From Stenotrophomonas acidaminiphila (GTDB lineage Bacteria > Pseudomonadota > Gammaproteobacteria > Xanthomonadales > Xanthomonadaceae): a stretch of DNA of 34,494 nucleotides. The stretch lies in assembly GCF_001431595.1 (NCBI RefSeq), contig NZ_LDJO01000018.1, positions 1 to 34,494 of the forward strand, read 5' to 3'. A program made the translations under genes and the position numbers. This document shows positions 7,751-15,195 of the stretch, one piece after another. Numbering within the stretch: position 1 is the first letter of the stretch; each line of letters begins with the position of its first letter. The notes under the pieces were generated by a model, which saw only the letters and a list, made by a program, of their open reading frames with translations, did not search any database and had not been told where the DNA came from.

Positions 7751-8488
7751 ATGTCCCAGAATCCTAATCCCTTCCTTCGCGGCTACTGGAATCTGAAAAT
7801 CGTCCGCACGCTGTGCATCAGCTACGACGATGGAAGCCCGCATGTCTGGCGCAACATCCACGCGAGCCAGCAATTCCTTTCCGACGAAGAACTGGTTTCA
7901 TCGTCCTGCATCGTCACCAACGATTTCGCCGTGGTCAGCAATGGCCCTGAACCCTTGAGCGACGACGTGCTGGCCGAATGCGACGCCGGTGAAGGCGTCA
8001 GCGGCGAAGGCGTGATTGGTGCCGTGGTCTATGCCATCCATGGCGAGGACTTCGACGGTCGCCCAGTCCACGTCGGCGATGCCTATTCGGCCGAGGCTGC
8101 GCGGGAAGTGGTGCAGCGCCTGACTTTCGAGACCGGCTACTACAGCCGGTGCTGGGAGATCAGCCGCGAGCACATCACGGTCGATACCTGGCACTACCTC
8201 GCCGACCTGGCGGACATCGCCACGCCGGAGGCCATGCTGTTCATCGCCTTCCGTGTGCCGTACAGCCCGGCGATCGGCGTCAAGCTGATCTCCACGCCCT
8301 GGACGGACCAGAACCTGGAGCACGCCGAGGGCATCACCGCCGAGCAGCTTCGGCAGGAGCACCGGAACAAGGGCATGCCGGAGGACCTGGCAAACATCCT
8401 TGAACTGGCCGGCCAGGCCGATGTGCGCATTCTGATCCTCGACGCCGACGCACCCGCGCTGCTGGGCCTGCCGCTGGCCGAGTCCTAG
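7751..8488 (+). CDS. ICE accessory protein of unknown function (245 aa)
   Basis: 245 residues starting at the ATG at 7751, with a GGAGAG ribosome-binding site. It is predicted soluble with no signal peptide. The N-terminal half contains RTLCISYDDGSPHVW; the C-terminal half contains MLFIAFRVPYSPAIGVKLIS followed by TPWTDQNLEH and a hydrophobic strand VRILILDADAPALLGLPL. It has the feel of a DUF5983-type ICE protein, but I am not certain of that name. The gene stands alone between the terminator at 7582 and the hairpin at 8530. No catalytic motif could be identified. Confidence 0.75.
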   Translation: MSQNPNPFLRGYWNLKIVRTLCISYDDGSPHVWRNIHASQQFLSDEELVSSSCIVTNDFAVVSNGPEPLSDDVLAECDAGEGVSGEGVIGAVVYAIHGEDFDGRPVHVGDAYSAEAAREVVQRLTFETGYYSRCWEISREHITVDTWHYLADLADIATPEAMLFIAFRVPYSPAIGVKLISTPWTDQNLEHAEGITAEQLRQEHRNKGMPEDLANILELAGQADVRILILDADAPALLGLPLAES

Positions 8489-8529
8489 CAGCCGCGCGAC
8501 ACGCCGGCCTTCCTCATTGTCCCCCCATG

Positions 8530-8559
8530 CCAGCCCGTTTCCCCCAGGAGCCGGGCTGG
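8530..8559 (+). promoter_or_regulatory. Pre-RBS leader hairpin of the 8583 gene
   Basis: CCAGCCCG (8530-8537) pairs perfectly with CGGGCTGG (8552-8559) around a 14-base loop, 23 bases before the ATG at 8583. It is followed by TCCATTTTCAT, similar to the spacer that follows other leader hairpins here. Confidence 0.5.
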
Positions 8560-8582
8560 TCCATTTTCATAGGCGCAACCTC

Positions 8583-8861
8583 ATGTTCCCCGACCTCATC
8601 TCGCCCGCAGCCGACTTCGAGCATCAGCTTGGAGCCTGCGTCAACGCCATGAGCCAGGACGACGCCATCGGCCAGATCCTGGTATTCGAGCGCACGCACG
8701 GCGCGCTGCACATGCGCCATATCGTCAGCGCCGACCTGATGGACACCGACATTGATGACTACGAAATGGTCGTCTTCGACGGTGGCAACACCAGCGGCGA
8801 CACATGGAAGCATGTCTTCTTCCCTCGTCAGCGCGAGCACTACTTCGTGTACGAAGCCTGA
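8583..8861 (+). CDS. Small acidic ICE protein of unknown function (92 aa)
   Basis: The ATG at 8583 gives a 92-residue acidic protein (MFPDLISPAADFEHQLGA at the start, HVFFPRQREHYFVYEA at the end). No family, signal peptide or motif is recognised. The ribosome-binding site is weak. A convergent terminator at 8868 follows directly; beyond it the cargo island begins on the opposite strand. This makes it the last accessory-core gene on the left side of the cargo. Confidence 0.65.
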   Translation: MFPDLISPAADFEHQLGACVNAMSQDDAIGQILVFERTHGALHMRHIVSADLMDTDIDDYEMVVFDGGNTSGDTWKHVFFPRQREHYFVYEA

Positions 8862-8867
8862 CCTGCC

Positions 8868-8897
8868 AGCCCCTCATCCGAGGGGCTGCTTGTTTTC
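8868..8897. terminator. Intrinsic terminator between convergent genes
   Basis: AGCCCCT (8868-8874) pairs with AGGGGCT (8881-8887), loop of 6 bases, followed by GCTTGTTTT on the + strand. It lies between the 92-residue gene (+) and the thioesterase gene (-) and may also serve transcripts from the minus strand, though the T tract there is weaker. Confidence 0.7.
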
Positions 8898-9357
8898 AGG
8901 CTTTCGCCGCGAATTGCACGGCCACCATCTCGCCTGTGACGCACACCTCGCCGCCGGCGCTGAGTGTCAAATCGATGATGGCCTTGCGCCCCTCCAGCGA
9001 ACGTAGCGTGCCCTCGATGAGCAATTCGACGCCCAGCGGCGTGGGCCGCCGGTAGTCCACTTTCAGCGAGCCGGTGACAAAGCGGATCGGCGGGCCACCA
9101 TCCCCCATGACGCGACCTTGCACCCGGTATGCGAAGGCCGCCGCGCTGGCGGTGCCGTGGCAGTCCAGCAGCGAGGCCAGCATGCCGCCATAGACGTTGC
9201 CCGGATAGCCGCCGCTGTACATCGTCGCCGGCGAGAAGCGCGCATGGGTGCGCTCGCCCTCGATGAAGCTCTTGAGATGGAGCCCCTGGGGGTTGGCTGG
9301 CCCGCAGCCGTAGCAGTGCGCGAATTCGGCCGGGTAATGATCTTGGATGGCTTGCAT
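8896..9357 (-). CDS. PaaI-type hotdog-fold thioesterase
   Basis: 153 residues from the ATG complement at 9355-9357 (MQAIQDHYPAEFAHCYGC), preceded by AAGGATCG as ribosome-binding site. The hotdog-fold signature is clear: HCYGCGPANPQGLHLKSF near the start, GNVYGGMLASLLDCHGTAS on the central helix and SLKVDYRRPTPLG on the following strands. PaaI-family enzymes hydrolyse acyl-CoA or other thioesters in the cytoplasm. The gene lies 29 bases downstream of the ArsR-rhodanese gene on the same strand, so the pair is probably an operon under that regulator. The substrate cannot be told. A link to thiol chemistry would fit the neighbouring sulfur genes. Confidence 0.85.
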   Translation of the reverse strand: MQAIQDHYPAEFAHCYGCGPANPQGLHLKSFIEGERTHARFSPATMYSGGYPGNVYGGMLASLLDCHGTASAAAFAYRVQGRVMGDGGPPIRFVTGSLKVDYRRPTPLGVELLIEGTLRSLEGRKAIIDLTLSAGGEVCVTGEMVAVQFAAKA

Positions 9358-9386
9358 GTCGATCCTTGATTGCACAACGGCGAGGC

Positions 9387-10058
9387 TCAAGCCTCCACGG
9401 CCAGCCCGGCCGCCTTCCACTCCGGGAAGCCGTCTTCGAGCCGTCGCACCTTGAAGCCCTTGGCGCGCAGCGCCGCCACGGCCTCGAAGGACATCACGCA
9501 GTACGGCCCACGGCAGTAGGCAATGATTTCGTGGCCCTTGGGCAAGTCCGCCAGGCGACGCTCCAGCTCGTCGGCCGGGATGTTGATGGCACCCGCCACG
9601 TGGCCCAGCGCGTATTCCGCTTCCGGGCGCACGTCCAGCACCGTCACCTGGCCGGCATTCAGGCGCTCGGCCAGTTCTTCGCGCGAAACGGCTTCCAGCG
9701 CGTCACGGTCATGGAAGAAGTCGCGCATCACGCCGCGTACCTCTGCGATGTTGCGCTCGCCCACGCGGCCCAGCGCCTTGAGCAGCGCCACCACCTCCAC
9801 ATCGCCCGCCAGGCGATAGAAGACCCGCTTGCCCTGGCGTTCGGCCTCCACCAGCCGCGCGCGCCGCAGCAGTTGCAGGTGGCGTGAGGCGTTGGCCATC
9901 GACAGGCCGACCAGTCCGGCCAGGTCTTCGACGCTGCGCGGCCCCTGCGCCATGCCTTCGAGCAGTTCGAGCCGATGCGCATGGCCCAGCGCTTGCGCCA
10001 CGGCGGCCAGGTTCTCGAACACCACGTGCTTGGGGCTTTCGGATGAGGTTGACAACAT
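9387..10058 (-). CDS. ArsR/SmtB-type regulator fused to a rhodanese domain
   Basis: 223 residues. The start chosen is the ATG complement at 10056-10058 (MLSTSSESPKHVVF), not the longer frame to 10103, which would run over the operator-like repeat. Residues about 15-90 form a winged helix-turn-helix (LAGLVGLSMANASRHLQLL, then KRVFYRL in the wing). Residues about 125-220 are a rhodanese domain with active-site loop C182-RGPY-C187. These two are the only cysteines; the classical ArsR metal site (ELCVCDL) is absent. A sulfane-sulfur or reactive-sulfur signal read through the rhodanese cysteine is therefore more likely than a metal (inference). It is transcribed divergently from the DsrE/desulfurase operon, which it probably controls along with its own. 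Confidence 0.88.
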   Translation of the reverse strand: MLSTSSESPKHVVFENLAAVAQALGHAHRLELLEGMAQGPRSVEDLAGLVGLSMANASRHLQLLRRARLVEAERQGKRVFYRLAGDVEVVALLKALGRVGERNIAEVRGVMRDFFHDRDALEAVSREELAERLNAGQVTVLDVRPEAEYALGHVAGAINIPADELERRLADLPKGHEIIAYCRGPYCVMSFEAVAALRAKGFKVRRLEDGFPEWKAAGLAVEA

Positions 10059-10074
10059 GGATTTCACAATTACA

Positions 10075-10092
10075 CAATCAACACATTGATTG
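10075..10092. promoter_or_regulatory. Operator-like inverted repeat in the divergent promoter region
   Basis: CAATCAA (10075-10081) and TTGATTG (10086-10092) are exact inverted repeats around CACA. The site is AT-rich in an otherwise GC-rich sequence and lies 17 bases upstream of the regulator start and 70 bases upstream of the DsrE gene. This is a typical position and shape for an ArsR-family operator covering both divergent promoters. Exact promoter boxes could not be assigned with confidence. Confidence 0.65.
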
Positions 10093-10162
10093 AATGATGG
10101 CATGATTGCTGCCCAGCATCAAGCCATCCCGGACAAAAGCCATTTTCTCCGCTGGGGCCTCC

Positions 10163-10516
10163 ATGAAAACCCTCCTCATCATCAACGACCCGCCCTACGG
10201 CACCGAGCGCATGTACAACGCCTTGCGCTTGGCTTCCACGCTGCTCAAGGACGCGGCCAACCACGTCAGCGTGTTCCTGATGGCCGATGCCGTCTCCGGC
10301 TGCAAGGCCGGTCAGAAGACCCCCGACGGCTACTACAACGTTGAACGCATGCTGCGCCGCGTGACGAACAATGCCCAGGGCGAGGTGCTCCTGTGCGGCA
10401 CCTGCCTGGATGCGCGCGGCATCAAGGACGAGGAAGTGATGCCCGGCGCACGCCGCAGCACGATGGATGAACTGGCCGCCGCCACCGTGGCCGCCGACAA
10501 GGTGCTGGTGTTCTGA
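10163..10516 (+). CDS. DsrE/DsrF-like sulfur relay protein
   Basis: 117 residues, ATG at 10163. The sequence MKTLLIINDPPYGTERMYNA, then a central hydrophobic strand VSVFLMADAVSGC and LLCGTCLDARG, matches the small DsrE/YchN-like family. These proteins bind sulfur on cysteines and pass persulfides between partners in the cytoplasm. Candidate sulfur-carrying cysteines are those in SGCKAG and CGTC. It is the first gene of the cargo operon, downstream of the operator-like repeat, and its stop codon overlaps the start of the cysteine desulfurase gene by one base. Sulfur donated by the desulfurase is a natural source for it (inference). Confidence 0.85.
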   Translation: MKTLLIINDPPYGTERMYNALRLASTLLKDAANHVSVFLMADAVSGCKAGQKTPDGYYNVERMLRRVTNNAQGEVLLCGTCLDARGIKDEEVMPGARRSTMDELAAATVAADKVLVF

Positions 10517-11646
10517 TGGCCGGCATCTACCTCGACTACAACGCCAGCACGCCCATCGCGCCGGAAGTGCAGGCGGCCATGCTGCCGCTGCTGGAGACGG
10601 CCTACGGGAACCCATCCAGCGGCCATTGGGCCAGCACCCCAGCCAAGGCGGCCCTGGAACATGCTCGCGCCCAGGTGGCGGGGCTGCTGGGCGCGTCGCC
10701 GGATGAGATCGTCTTCACCAGCGGCGGCAGCGAGGCCAACAACCTCGCGCTCAAGGGCAGCTTCTTCGCGCTGCGCGAGCGCGGCGAGCACATCATCACC
10801 GAGGCCACGGAGCATCCGGCGGTGTTGCAGCCACTGGCCTTTCTGGAGCGACTGGGGGCGAGCGTCACGCGGCTGCCGGTGGATGGCACGGGCCGGGTCG
10901 ATCCCGAGGCGGTGCGCCGCGCCATCACACCGCGCACTGTGCTCGTCAGCGTCATGCACGCGAACAACGAGACGGGCACGCTGCAACCCATCAAGGTCAT
11001 CGGCACCATCGCTCGCGAACACGGCATCCGCTTCCACACCGATGCGGCGCAGTCCGTCGGCAAGCTGCCGACGAAGGTGGACGACCTCGGCGTGGACCTG
11101 CTGAGCATCGCCGGGCACAAGCTCTACGCGCCTAAGGGTATAGGCGCGCTGTACGTGCGGCGCGGCACGGCGCTGGAGCCGCTGATCCACGGCGCCGGCC
11201 ACGAGGCGGGCCGCCGCGCCGGCACCGAGAGCGTGCTGATGGCTGCGGCGCTGGGCGCGGCCTGCGAACTGGCGAGAACGAATCTCGATGTTGGTGAGCC
11301 GGAGCGCTTGCGCGCCTTGCGCGATCACTTCTGGCAAGCGCTGCAAGCGATCTTCGGTGAGCGCGTGGTGCTCAACGGCCACGCCGAGCACCGGCTGCCC
11401 AACACGCTGAACGTGAACTTCGCCGGCCGCATCGGCGCCGAGGTACTGGCTCATCTGGACGGCGTGGCCGCATCCACCGGCTCGGCCTGCCATGCGGGCC
11501 GTGTGGAACTCTCGCCCGTGCTGGCCGCCATGGGCGTGCCCGAGCCGGTCGGCATGGGCGCAGTGCGCTTCAGCCTGGGACGCGGCACCACGCAAGCCGA
11601 GATCGACGCCGTGGCCGAGCGCCTGCGCGCCATCGCGAGTCGATGA
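10516..11646 (+). CDS. Cysteine desulfurase (NifS/IscS-type aminotransferase class V)
   Basis: 376 residues. It removes sulfur from L-cysteine to form an enzyme-bound persulfide and alanine, using pyridoxal phosphate. Visible features: YLDYNASTPIAPEV at the N terminus, TSGGSEANNLALKG (cofactor phosphate region), the His and Asp/Gln of HTDAAQSVGK, PLP-binding K202 in SIAGHKLYAPKG, and catalytic C325 in STGSACHAG. The cysteine follows directly on TGSA in a short loop, as in NifS-like group I enzymes. The gene starts within the stop codon of the DsrE gene (TGATG), so expression is coupled. It is the likely sulfur source for the module. No Fe-S scaffold genes are nearby, so a general Isc role is less likely. 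Confidence 0.93.
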   Translation: MAGIYLDYNASTPIAPEVQAAMLPLLETAYGNPSSGHWASTPAKAALEHARAQVAGLLGASPDEIVFTSGGSEANNLALKGSFFALRERGEHIITEATEHPAVLQPLAFLERLGASVTRLPVDGTGRVDPEAVRRAITPRTVLVSVMHANNETGTLQPIKVIGTIAREHGIRFHTDAAQSVGKLPTKVDDLGVDLLSIAGHKLYAPKGIGALYVRRGTALEPLIHGAGHEAGRRAGTESVLMAAALGAACELARTNLDVGEPERLRALRDHFWQALQAIFGERVVLNGHAEHRLPNTLNVNFAGRIGAEVLAHLDGVAASTGSACHAGRVELSPVLAAMGVPEPVGMGAVRFSLGRGTTQAEIDAVAERLRAIASR

Positions 11647-11671
11647 ATCGAACAACAACGCGAAGAAACTC

Positions 11672-12868
11672 ATGCTCAAGAACCCCATGCACCGCCAGGT
11701 GCTGATCCTGGCCTGCGCGCAGGCCCTGTTCCAGATCGTGTCGGTGATGGTGATGACCGTCGGCGGCCTGGCCGGCGGGCAGATCGCCGCATCGCCGCGC
11801 TGGGCCACGCTGCCCATCGCCACCATGTTCCTCGGCACGGCCACGATGATGTTTCCGGCCTCGATGTGGATGGCCCGCGCCGGCCGCCGGGCCGGGTTCC
11901 TGATCGGCACGACGCTGGGCGTGGCGGGGGGCCTGGTGGGTGCCTGGGGCATCCATCAGGCTTCGCTGCCGCTGCTGTCCTTCGGCACCTTCCTGGTGGG
12001 CTGCTACCAGGCGTTCGCGCAGTTCTACCGTTTCGCGGCCAGCGAAGTGGCGGACGCGGCTTTCCGCCCACGCGCGATCTCGCTGGTGATGGCCGGCGGC
12101 GTGGTCGCAGCGCTGGCCGGGCCGTTGCTGGCAAGGCTGGGCGGGCCGCTGCTCTCGCCCGAGTACCTGGGTTCCTTCCTGATCCTGGCCGTGGTGTCGA
12201 TGGTGGCGGCGGGCGTGCTGCTGAACCTGCACATCCCTGCGCCTGCCGCGTCTACCGGCCCGGTGGACAAGGGCCGACCCTGGCAGCAGATCGTCGCGCA
12301 GCCCGCCTATCTCGTGGCGCTGTTCGGCGCCGCCACGGGCTACGGCATCATGATCCTGGCGATGACGGCGACGCCCATCGCCATGCGGCTACATCACCAC
12401 GAACTGGGTGCGGCGGCCACGGTGATCCAGTTGCACGTGCTGGGCATGTTCCTGCCGTCGTTCTTCACCGGCTCGCTGATCGCGCGCTTCGGCGTGCTGC
12501 GCATCATGCTCACGGGCGTGGTGCTGTTCATCGCGCACATCCTGACGACGCTCACCGGCACGGGCTTTGGCTCCTTCGCCAGCGCGCTCGTGCTGCTGGG
12601 TGTGGGCTGGAACTTCATGTACATCGGCGGCACGACGCTGTTGACCGACACCTACAACGCTGCCGAGAAGGGGCGTGCGCAGGCCATCAATGACATGACG
12701 ATCTTCGTTGTCGGCCTGACCTGCTCTTTCAGCGCGGGCGGGCTGCTGCAAGCCCTGGGCTGGCAGACCATGAACCTGGCACTGATCCCGTGGCTGGCGC
12801 TGGCGGCGCTGTCGCTGCTGTGGCTGGGGATGCGTCAGCGGTCGAAAGCCGCGAAGGTGGGCGCATGA
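11672..12868 (+). CDS. Major facilitator superfamily transporter
   Basis: 398 residues from the ATG at 11672 (MLKNPMHRQVLILACAQALF); a second possible start is 11687. About 12 hydrophobic membrane segments are visible, arranged as two halves separated by a hydrophilic loop near residues 185-205. The inter-helix loop after the second segment reads WMARAGRRAGFL, a form of the MFS loop 2-3 motif. The second half contains LIARFGVLRIMLTGVVLF. It sits 25 bases after the desulfurase and overlaps the YbaK-like gene by four bases, so it belongs to the operon. Substrate unknown; export of a toxic or sulfur-containing compound is plausible from context. It acts in the inner membrane. Confidence 0.88.
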   Translation: MLKNPMHRQVLILACAQALFQIVSVMVMTVGGLAGGQIAASPRWATLPIATMFLGTATMMFPASMWMARAGRRAGFLIGTTLGVAGGLVGAWGIHQASLPLLSFGTFLVGCYQAFAQFYRFAASEVADAAFRPRAISLVMAGGVVAALAGPLLARLGGPLLSPEYLGSFLILAVVSMVAAGVLLNLHIPAPAASTGPVDKGRPWQQIVAQPAYLVALFGAATGYGIMILAMTATPIAMRLHHHELGAAATVIQLHVLGMFLPSFFTGSLIARFGVLRIMLTGVVLFIAHILTTLTGTGFGSFASALVLLGVGWNFMYIGGTTLLTDTYNAAEKGRAQAINDMTIFVVGLTCSFSAGGLLQALGWQTMNLALIPWLALAALSLLWLGMRQRSKAAKVGA

Positions 12869-13395
12869 ACCGGGAAACGACCGATGAAACCGCCTACCGC
12901 TGCCTGTTCGAGCGCTTCGCATCTTTGGGCATCGACGCGAAGGTGGTGCCTTATCCCGAGCACGCGACCGTCGAGGAAGGCAAGGCGCTGCGCGGCGCCA
13001 TGGCCGGGACATTCACCAAGAACCTGCTGCTCAAGGACAAGAAGGGCCGGCACTTCCTGCTGGCGATCCATGAGGACCGGACGCTGGATCTGAAGGCGGT
13101 TTCCGCGCTGGTGGGCGGCAAGGGGCACCTGAGTTTCGTGGCCGGCGAGCGCATGCAGGCGCTGCTGGGCGTGCAGCCGGGCGCGCTGACGCCACTGGGC
13201 CTGATGCAGGACGAGGAAGGCTTGGTGACGGTGGTGATCGATGCCTCGCTGATGGGCGATGCGCAATTGAACTTCCATCCGCTGCGGCAGACCGAGAGCG
13301 TCGGGCTGGCGCCGCAGGAACTGGTGGCCTTCGTGCGCTCGTGCGGGCGCGAGCCGCTGGTGGTGGACTTCGACACTTCGCCACCGGCCGCGTAG
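12865..13395 (+). CDS. YbaK/EbsC-type aminoacyl-tRNA deacylase domain protein
   Basis: 176 residues, ATG at 12865 overlapping the stop of the MFS gene (ATGA). The sequence fits the YbaK/ProX family of trans-editing proteins, with a conserved lysine (K52) in AGTFTKNLLLKDKKG and later LSFVAGERMQALLGVQPGA and TVVIDASLMG. Members hydrolyse wrongly charged tRNAs; bacterial YbaK removes Cys from Cys-tRNA-Pro and ProX-type proteins remove Ala from tRNA-Pro. Its presence beside a cysteine desulfurase suggests protection against mischarging when thiol amino acid pools are disturbed, which is inference. Followed after 25 bases by the methyltransferase gene. Confidence 0.85.
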   Translation: MNRETTDETAYRCLFERFASLGIDAKVVPYPEHATVEEGKALRGAMAGTFTKNLLLKDKKGRHFLLAIHEDRTLDLKAVSALVGGKGHLSFVAGERMQALLGVQPGALTPLGLMQDEEGLVTVVIDASLMGDAQLNFHPLRQTESVGLAPQELVAFVRSCGREPLVVDFDTSPPAA

Positions 13396-13420
13396 CGCCT
13401 GCGGCGCGGGAGAACAGGAA

Positions 13421-14041
13421 ATGCCATCCAGAGAGCATTGGGATCACGTCTATCGGACCAAGGAGCCGACCGGCGTGAGCTGGTTCCAGCCGCACGCCAG
13501 CCACTCACTGGTGCTGATCCGGGAAACCGGCGTGCCGCTCGATGTGCCGATCATCGACGTGGGCGGCGGTGCCTCGACGCTGGTGGACGACCTGCTGGAC
13601 AAGGGCCATACCAGCCTCACCGTGCTGGATCTGTCGGGTGCCGCGCTGGCGGCATCCCAGGCGCGGTTGGGCGAGCGCGCCCAGGCGGTGGCCTGGATGG
13701 TCGGGGACATTACAAAGGTCGAGTTGCCCGCGCTGGCCTACGACCTGTGGCACGACCGGGCGGTATTCCACTTCCTGACGGCGCCGCAGGAGCGCCAAGC
13801 CTATGTGCGGACGATGCTGCATGCCCTGCGGCCGGGCGGCTTCGCCATCATCGCCACCTTCGCGGACGACGGGCCGCAGCAGTGCAGCGGCTTGCCGGTG
13901 ACGCGCTACAGCCCGGACGAGCTGCATGCGCAGTTCGGCGATGCCTTCACGATGCTGCGGCAGGAGCGCCAGGCGCATCACACGCCCTTCGGGACAGTGC
14001 AGCAGTTCGTTTTCTGCCTGTTCCAGAAGACAGCATCATGA
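13421..14041 (+). CDS. Class I SAM-dependent methyltransferase
   Basis: 206 residues. A Rossmann-fold methyltransferase: motif I IIDVGGGAST (about 44-53), acidic residue D70 closing the second strand in LTVLDLS, motif IV-like DLWHDRAVFHFL, and a post-motif MLHALRPGGFAIIATF. It begins MPSREHWDHVYRTKEPTGVS, a start seen in small-molecule methyltransferases of the thiopurine/tellurite or thiol-methylating kind. It is the last gene of the cargo operon. Methylation of a thiol, selenium or tellurium species would fit the neighbours but is unproven. A TGA stop at 14039-14041 ends it; no clear T-tract terminator follows at once. Confidence 0.88.
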   Translation: MPSREHWDHVYRTKEPTGVSWFQPHASHSLVLIRETGVPLDVPIIDVGGGASTLVDDLLDKGHTSLTVLDLSGAALAASQARLGERAQAVAWMVGDITKVELPALAYDLWHDRAVFHFLTAPQERQAYVRTMLHALRPGGFAIIATFADDGPQQCSGLPVTRYSPDELHAQFGDAFTMLRQERQAHHTPFGTVQQFVFCLFQKTAS

Positions 14042-14149
14042 AATCCTGAGGAAGCAAATGGCATAGACCATAGGAAGAAACCGGGTGCGGTGTGGTGCCG
14101 TTTCATGCAGGCCGGCCGAGCACTCTAGGGCCATCCTTACCCCATGTTC

Positions 14150-14274
14150 GTCGGTGTTGCCGACACATGCCCAGGCAGCCGAGACCTTCGAGGCTGCAAG
14201 CACGGGAAGCCGTGCTGGTCGTTTCTTCCTACGGACGCACCGCGTCCATCTACCCACAAGGGACCTCTCCCTTG
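14150..14274 (+). promoter_or_regulatory. Structured multi-hairpin leader, copy C
   Basis: Leader of the gene at 14314. H1 GTCGG/CCGAC (14150-14154 / 14160-14164), H2 GCAGCC/GGCTGC (14175-14180 / 14192-14197), H3 AGCACGG/CCGTGCT (14199-14205 / 14210-14216), H4 GGACGC/GCGTCC (14233-14238 / 14242-14247), H5 CAAGGG/CCCTTG (14257-14262 / 14269-14274). H1 and H3 differ completely in sequence from copies A and B yet stay paired. The H2 loop carries CCTTCGA, shared with copy D (TCTTCGA). It begins about 110 bases after the cargo operon ends. Confidence 0.62.
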
Positions 14275-14313
14275 CGGGCGGGGAATCCCTTGTTCTTCCT
14301 CAAGGAGATTCCC

Positions 14314-15117
14314 ATGGACCGTTCCCTCATCAAAACCATGATGCCTTCGCTTGTCGCAGGCCATGTGCCCCGCAACGTGCGGTCGATCAAGTACCGCTTT
14401 TTCGATGATCAGCCGCAATCCTCGACGCTGGGCTTTGCCATCGATCCCAAGCCCTTCGACGGCAAGGTGGTCGCGGCCAACGACGACGCCATCGTCGTCA
14501 AGCTCAAGCCCAGCGAGTTCGCGGTGCTCGATCCCAACCTGGTGACTACCGTTCCCAGCGAAGGCGCCAAGGTGCATGTCCAACCGTATGCCCGCCGCCG
14601 CTTCGACGGCCTGCGCGCGGACACCCCGGAAGTGATCACCGAGAAGACCGCGGACGGTGTTCCCTACACCATCACCAGGCACATCCTCGGCTCCGCGCCT
14701 GCCAAGCTGCCCATCCCCGAGCCGCAGTGCATGGAACTGGGGCAGCTCATCCAGCAGTTGGAGGAAATGCCGGCTCCCGACGGGTTCCGGCGCATCACCC
14801 ACATGCTGGTCGATGCGGGCGCCCGCGACTTCACCTGGGTCGATCCGAAGCCGTCCAAGATCATCGAGACGCCCCCGGCAATCAGCTTCACGGTTTCGAC
14901 CGCGAAGTTCGAGGGCCAGGTGACGATCCTCTACGACCGCGGCGGCGACACCTACGTGGTGGAGATGCGCCGCGACGGTGAACTGGTCGATCGGCACGAC
15001 GAGGTGTATTTCGACATGCTCGGTGAAGTGTTGGAGCGGCTTATCGACGACGGACGCTGGCGTCTGATCGACGTGAGCGTCATCGACGCCAAGGCAACCA
15101 AGCGGCGCTACGGCTGA
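14314..15117 (+). CDS. ICE accessory protein of unknown function (267 aa)
   Basis: 267 residues from the ATG at 14314, with an AAGGAG ribosome-binding site and structured leader copy C upstream. I do not recognise a family. The N-terminal third contains KYRFFDDQPQSSTLGFAI and a beta-rich stretch (AIVVKLKPSEFAVLDP). The C-terminal third reads ISFTVSTAKFEGQVTILYDR and ends with a helical segment and a basic KATKRRYG. It has no signal peptide or membrane segment and no Walker motif. It is the first accessory-core gene to the right of the cargo island and ends 30 bases before a hairpin with a T tract. Confidence 0.75.
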   Translation: MDRSLIKTMMPSLVAGHVPRNVRSIKYRFFDDQPQSSTLGFAIDPKPFDGKVVAANDDAIVVKLKPSEFAVLDPNLVTTVPSEGAKVHVQPYARRRFDGLRADTPEVITEKTADGVPYTITRHILGSAPAKLPIPEPQCMELGQLIQQLEEMPAPDGFRRITHMLVDAGARDFTWVDPKPSKIIETPPAISFTVSTAKFEGQVTILYDRGGDTYVVEMRRDGELVDRHDEVYFDMLGEVLERLIDDGRWRLIDVSVIDAKATKRRYG

Positions 15118-15146
15118 TCGCAGCCTACCGGCGACTTGCCGCCATG

Positions 15147-15180
15147 GGCCTTCCATCTATTCGGGTGGAGGGCCTTTTTC
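15147..15180 (+). terminator. Hairpin with T tract: terminator of 14314 gene and leader hairpin of 15196 gene
   Basis: GGCCTTCCA (15147-15155) pairs with TGGAGGGCC (15166-15174) with one G-T pair, then TTTTTC. The ribosome-binding site AGGAG lies immediately after the T tract. The element therefore has the shape of an intrinsic terminator but is placed in the leader of the next gene, as in several other gaps of this region. Confidence 0.65.
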
Positions 15181-15195
15181 TTCAGGAGATCAACC

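Noticed and set aside
10333..11952. A 539-codon minus-strand frame opposite the cysteine desulfurase
   Set aside because: The desulfurase has all its catalytic residues in the plus-strand frame; the opposite frame is low in recognisable structure and is explained by third-position GC bias.
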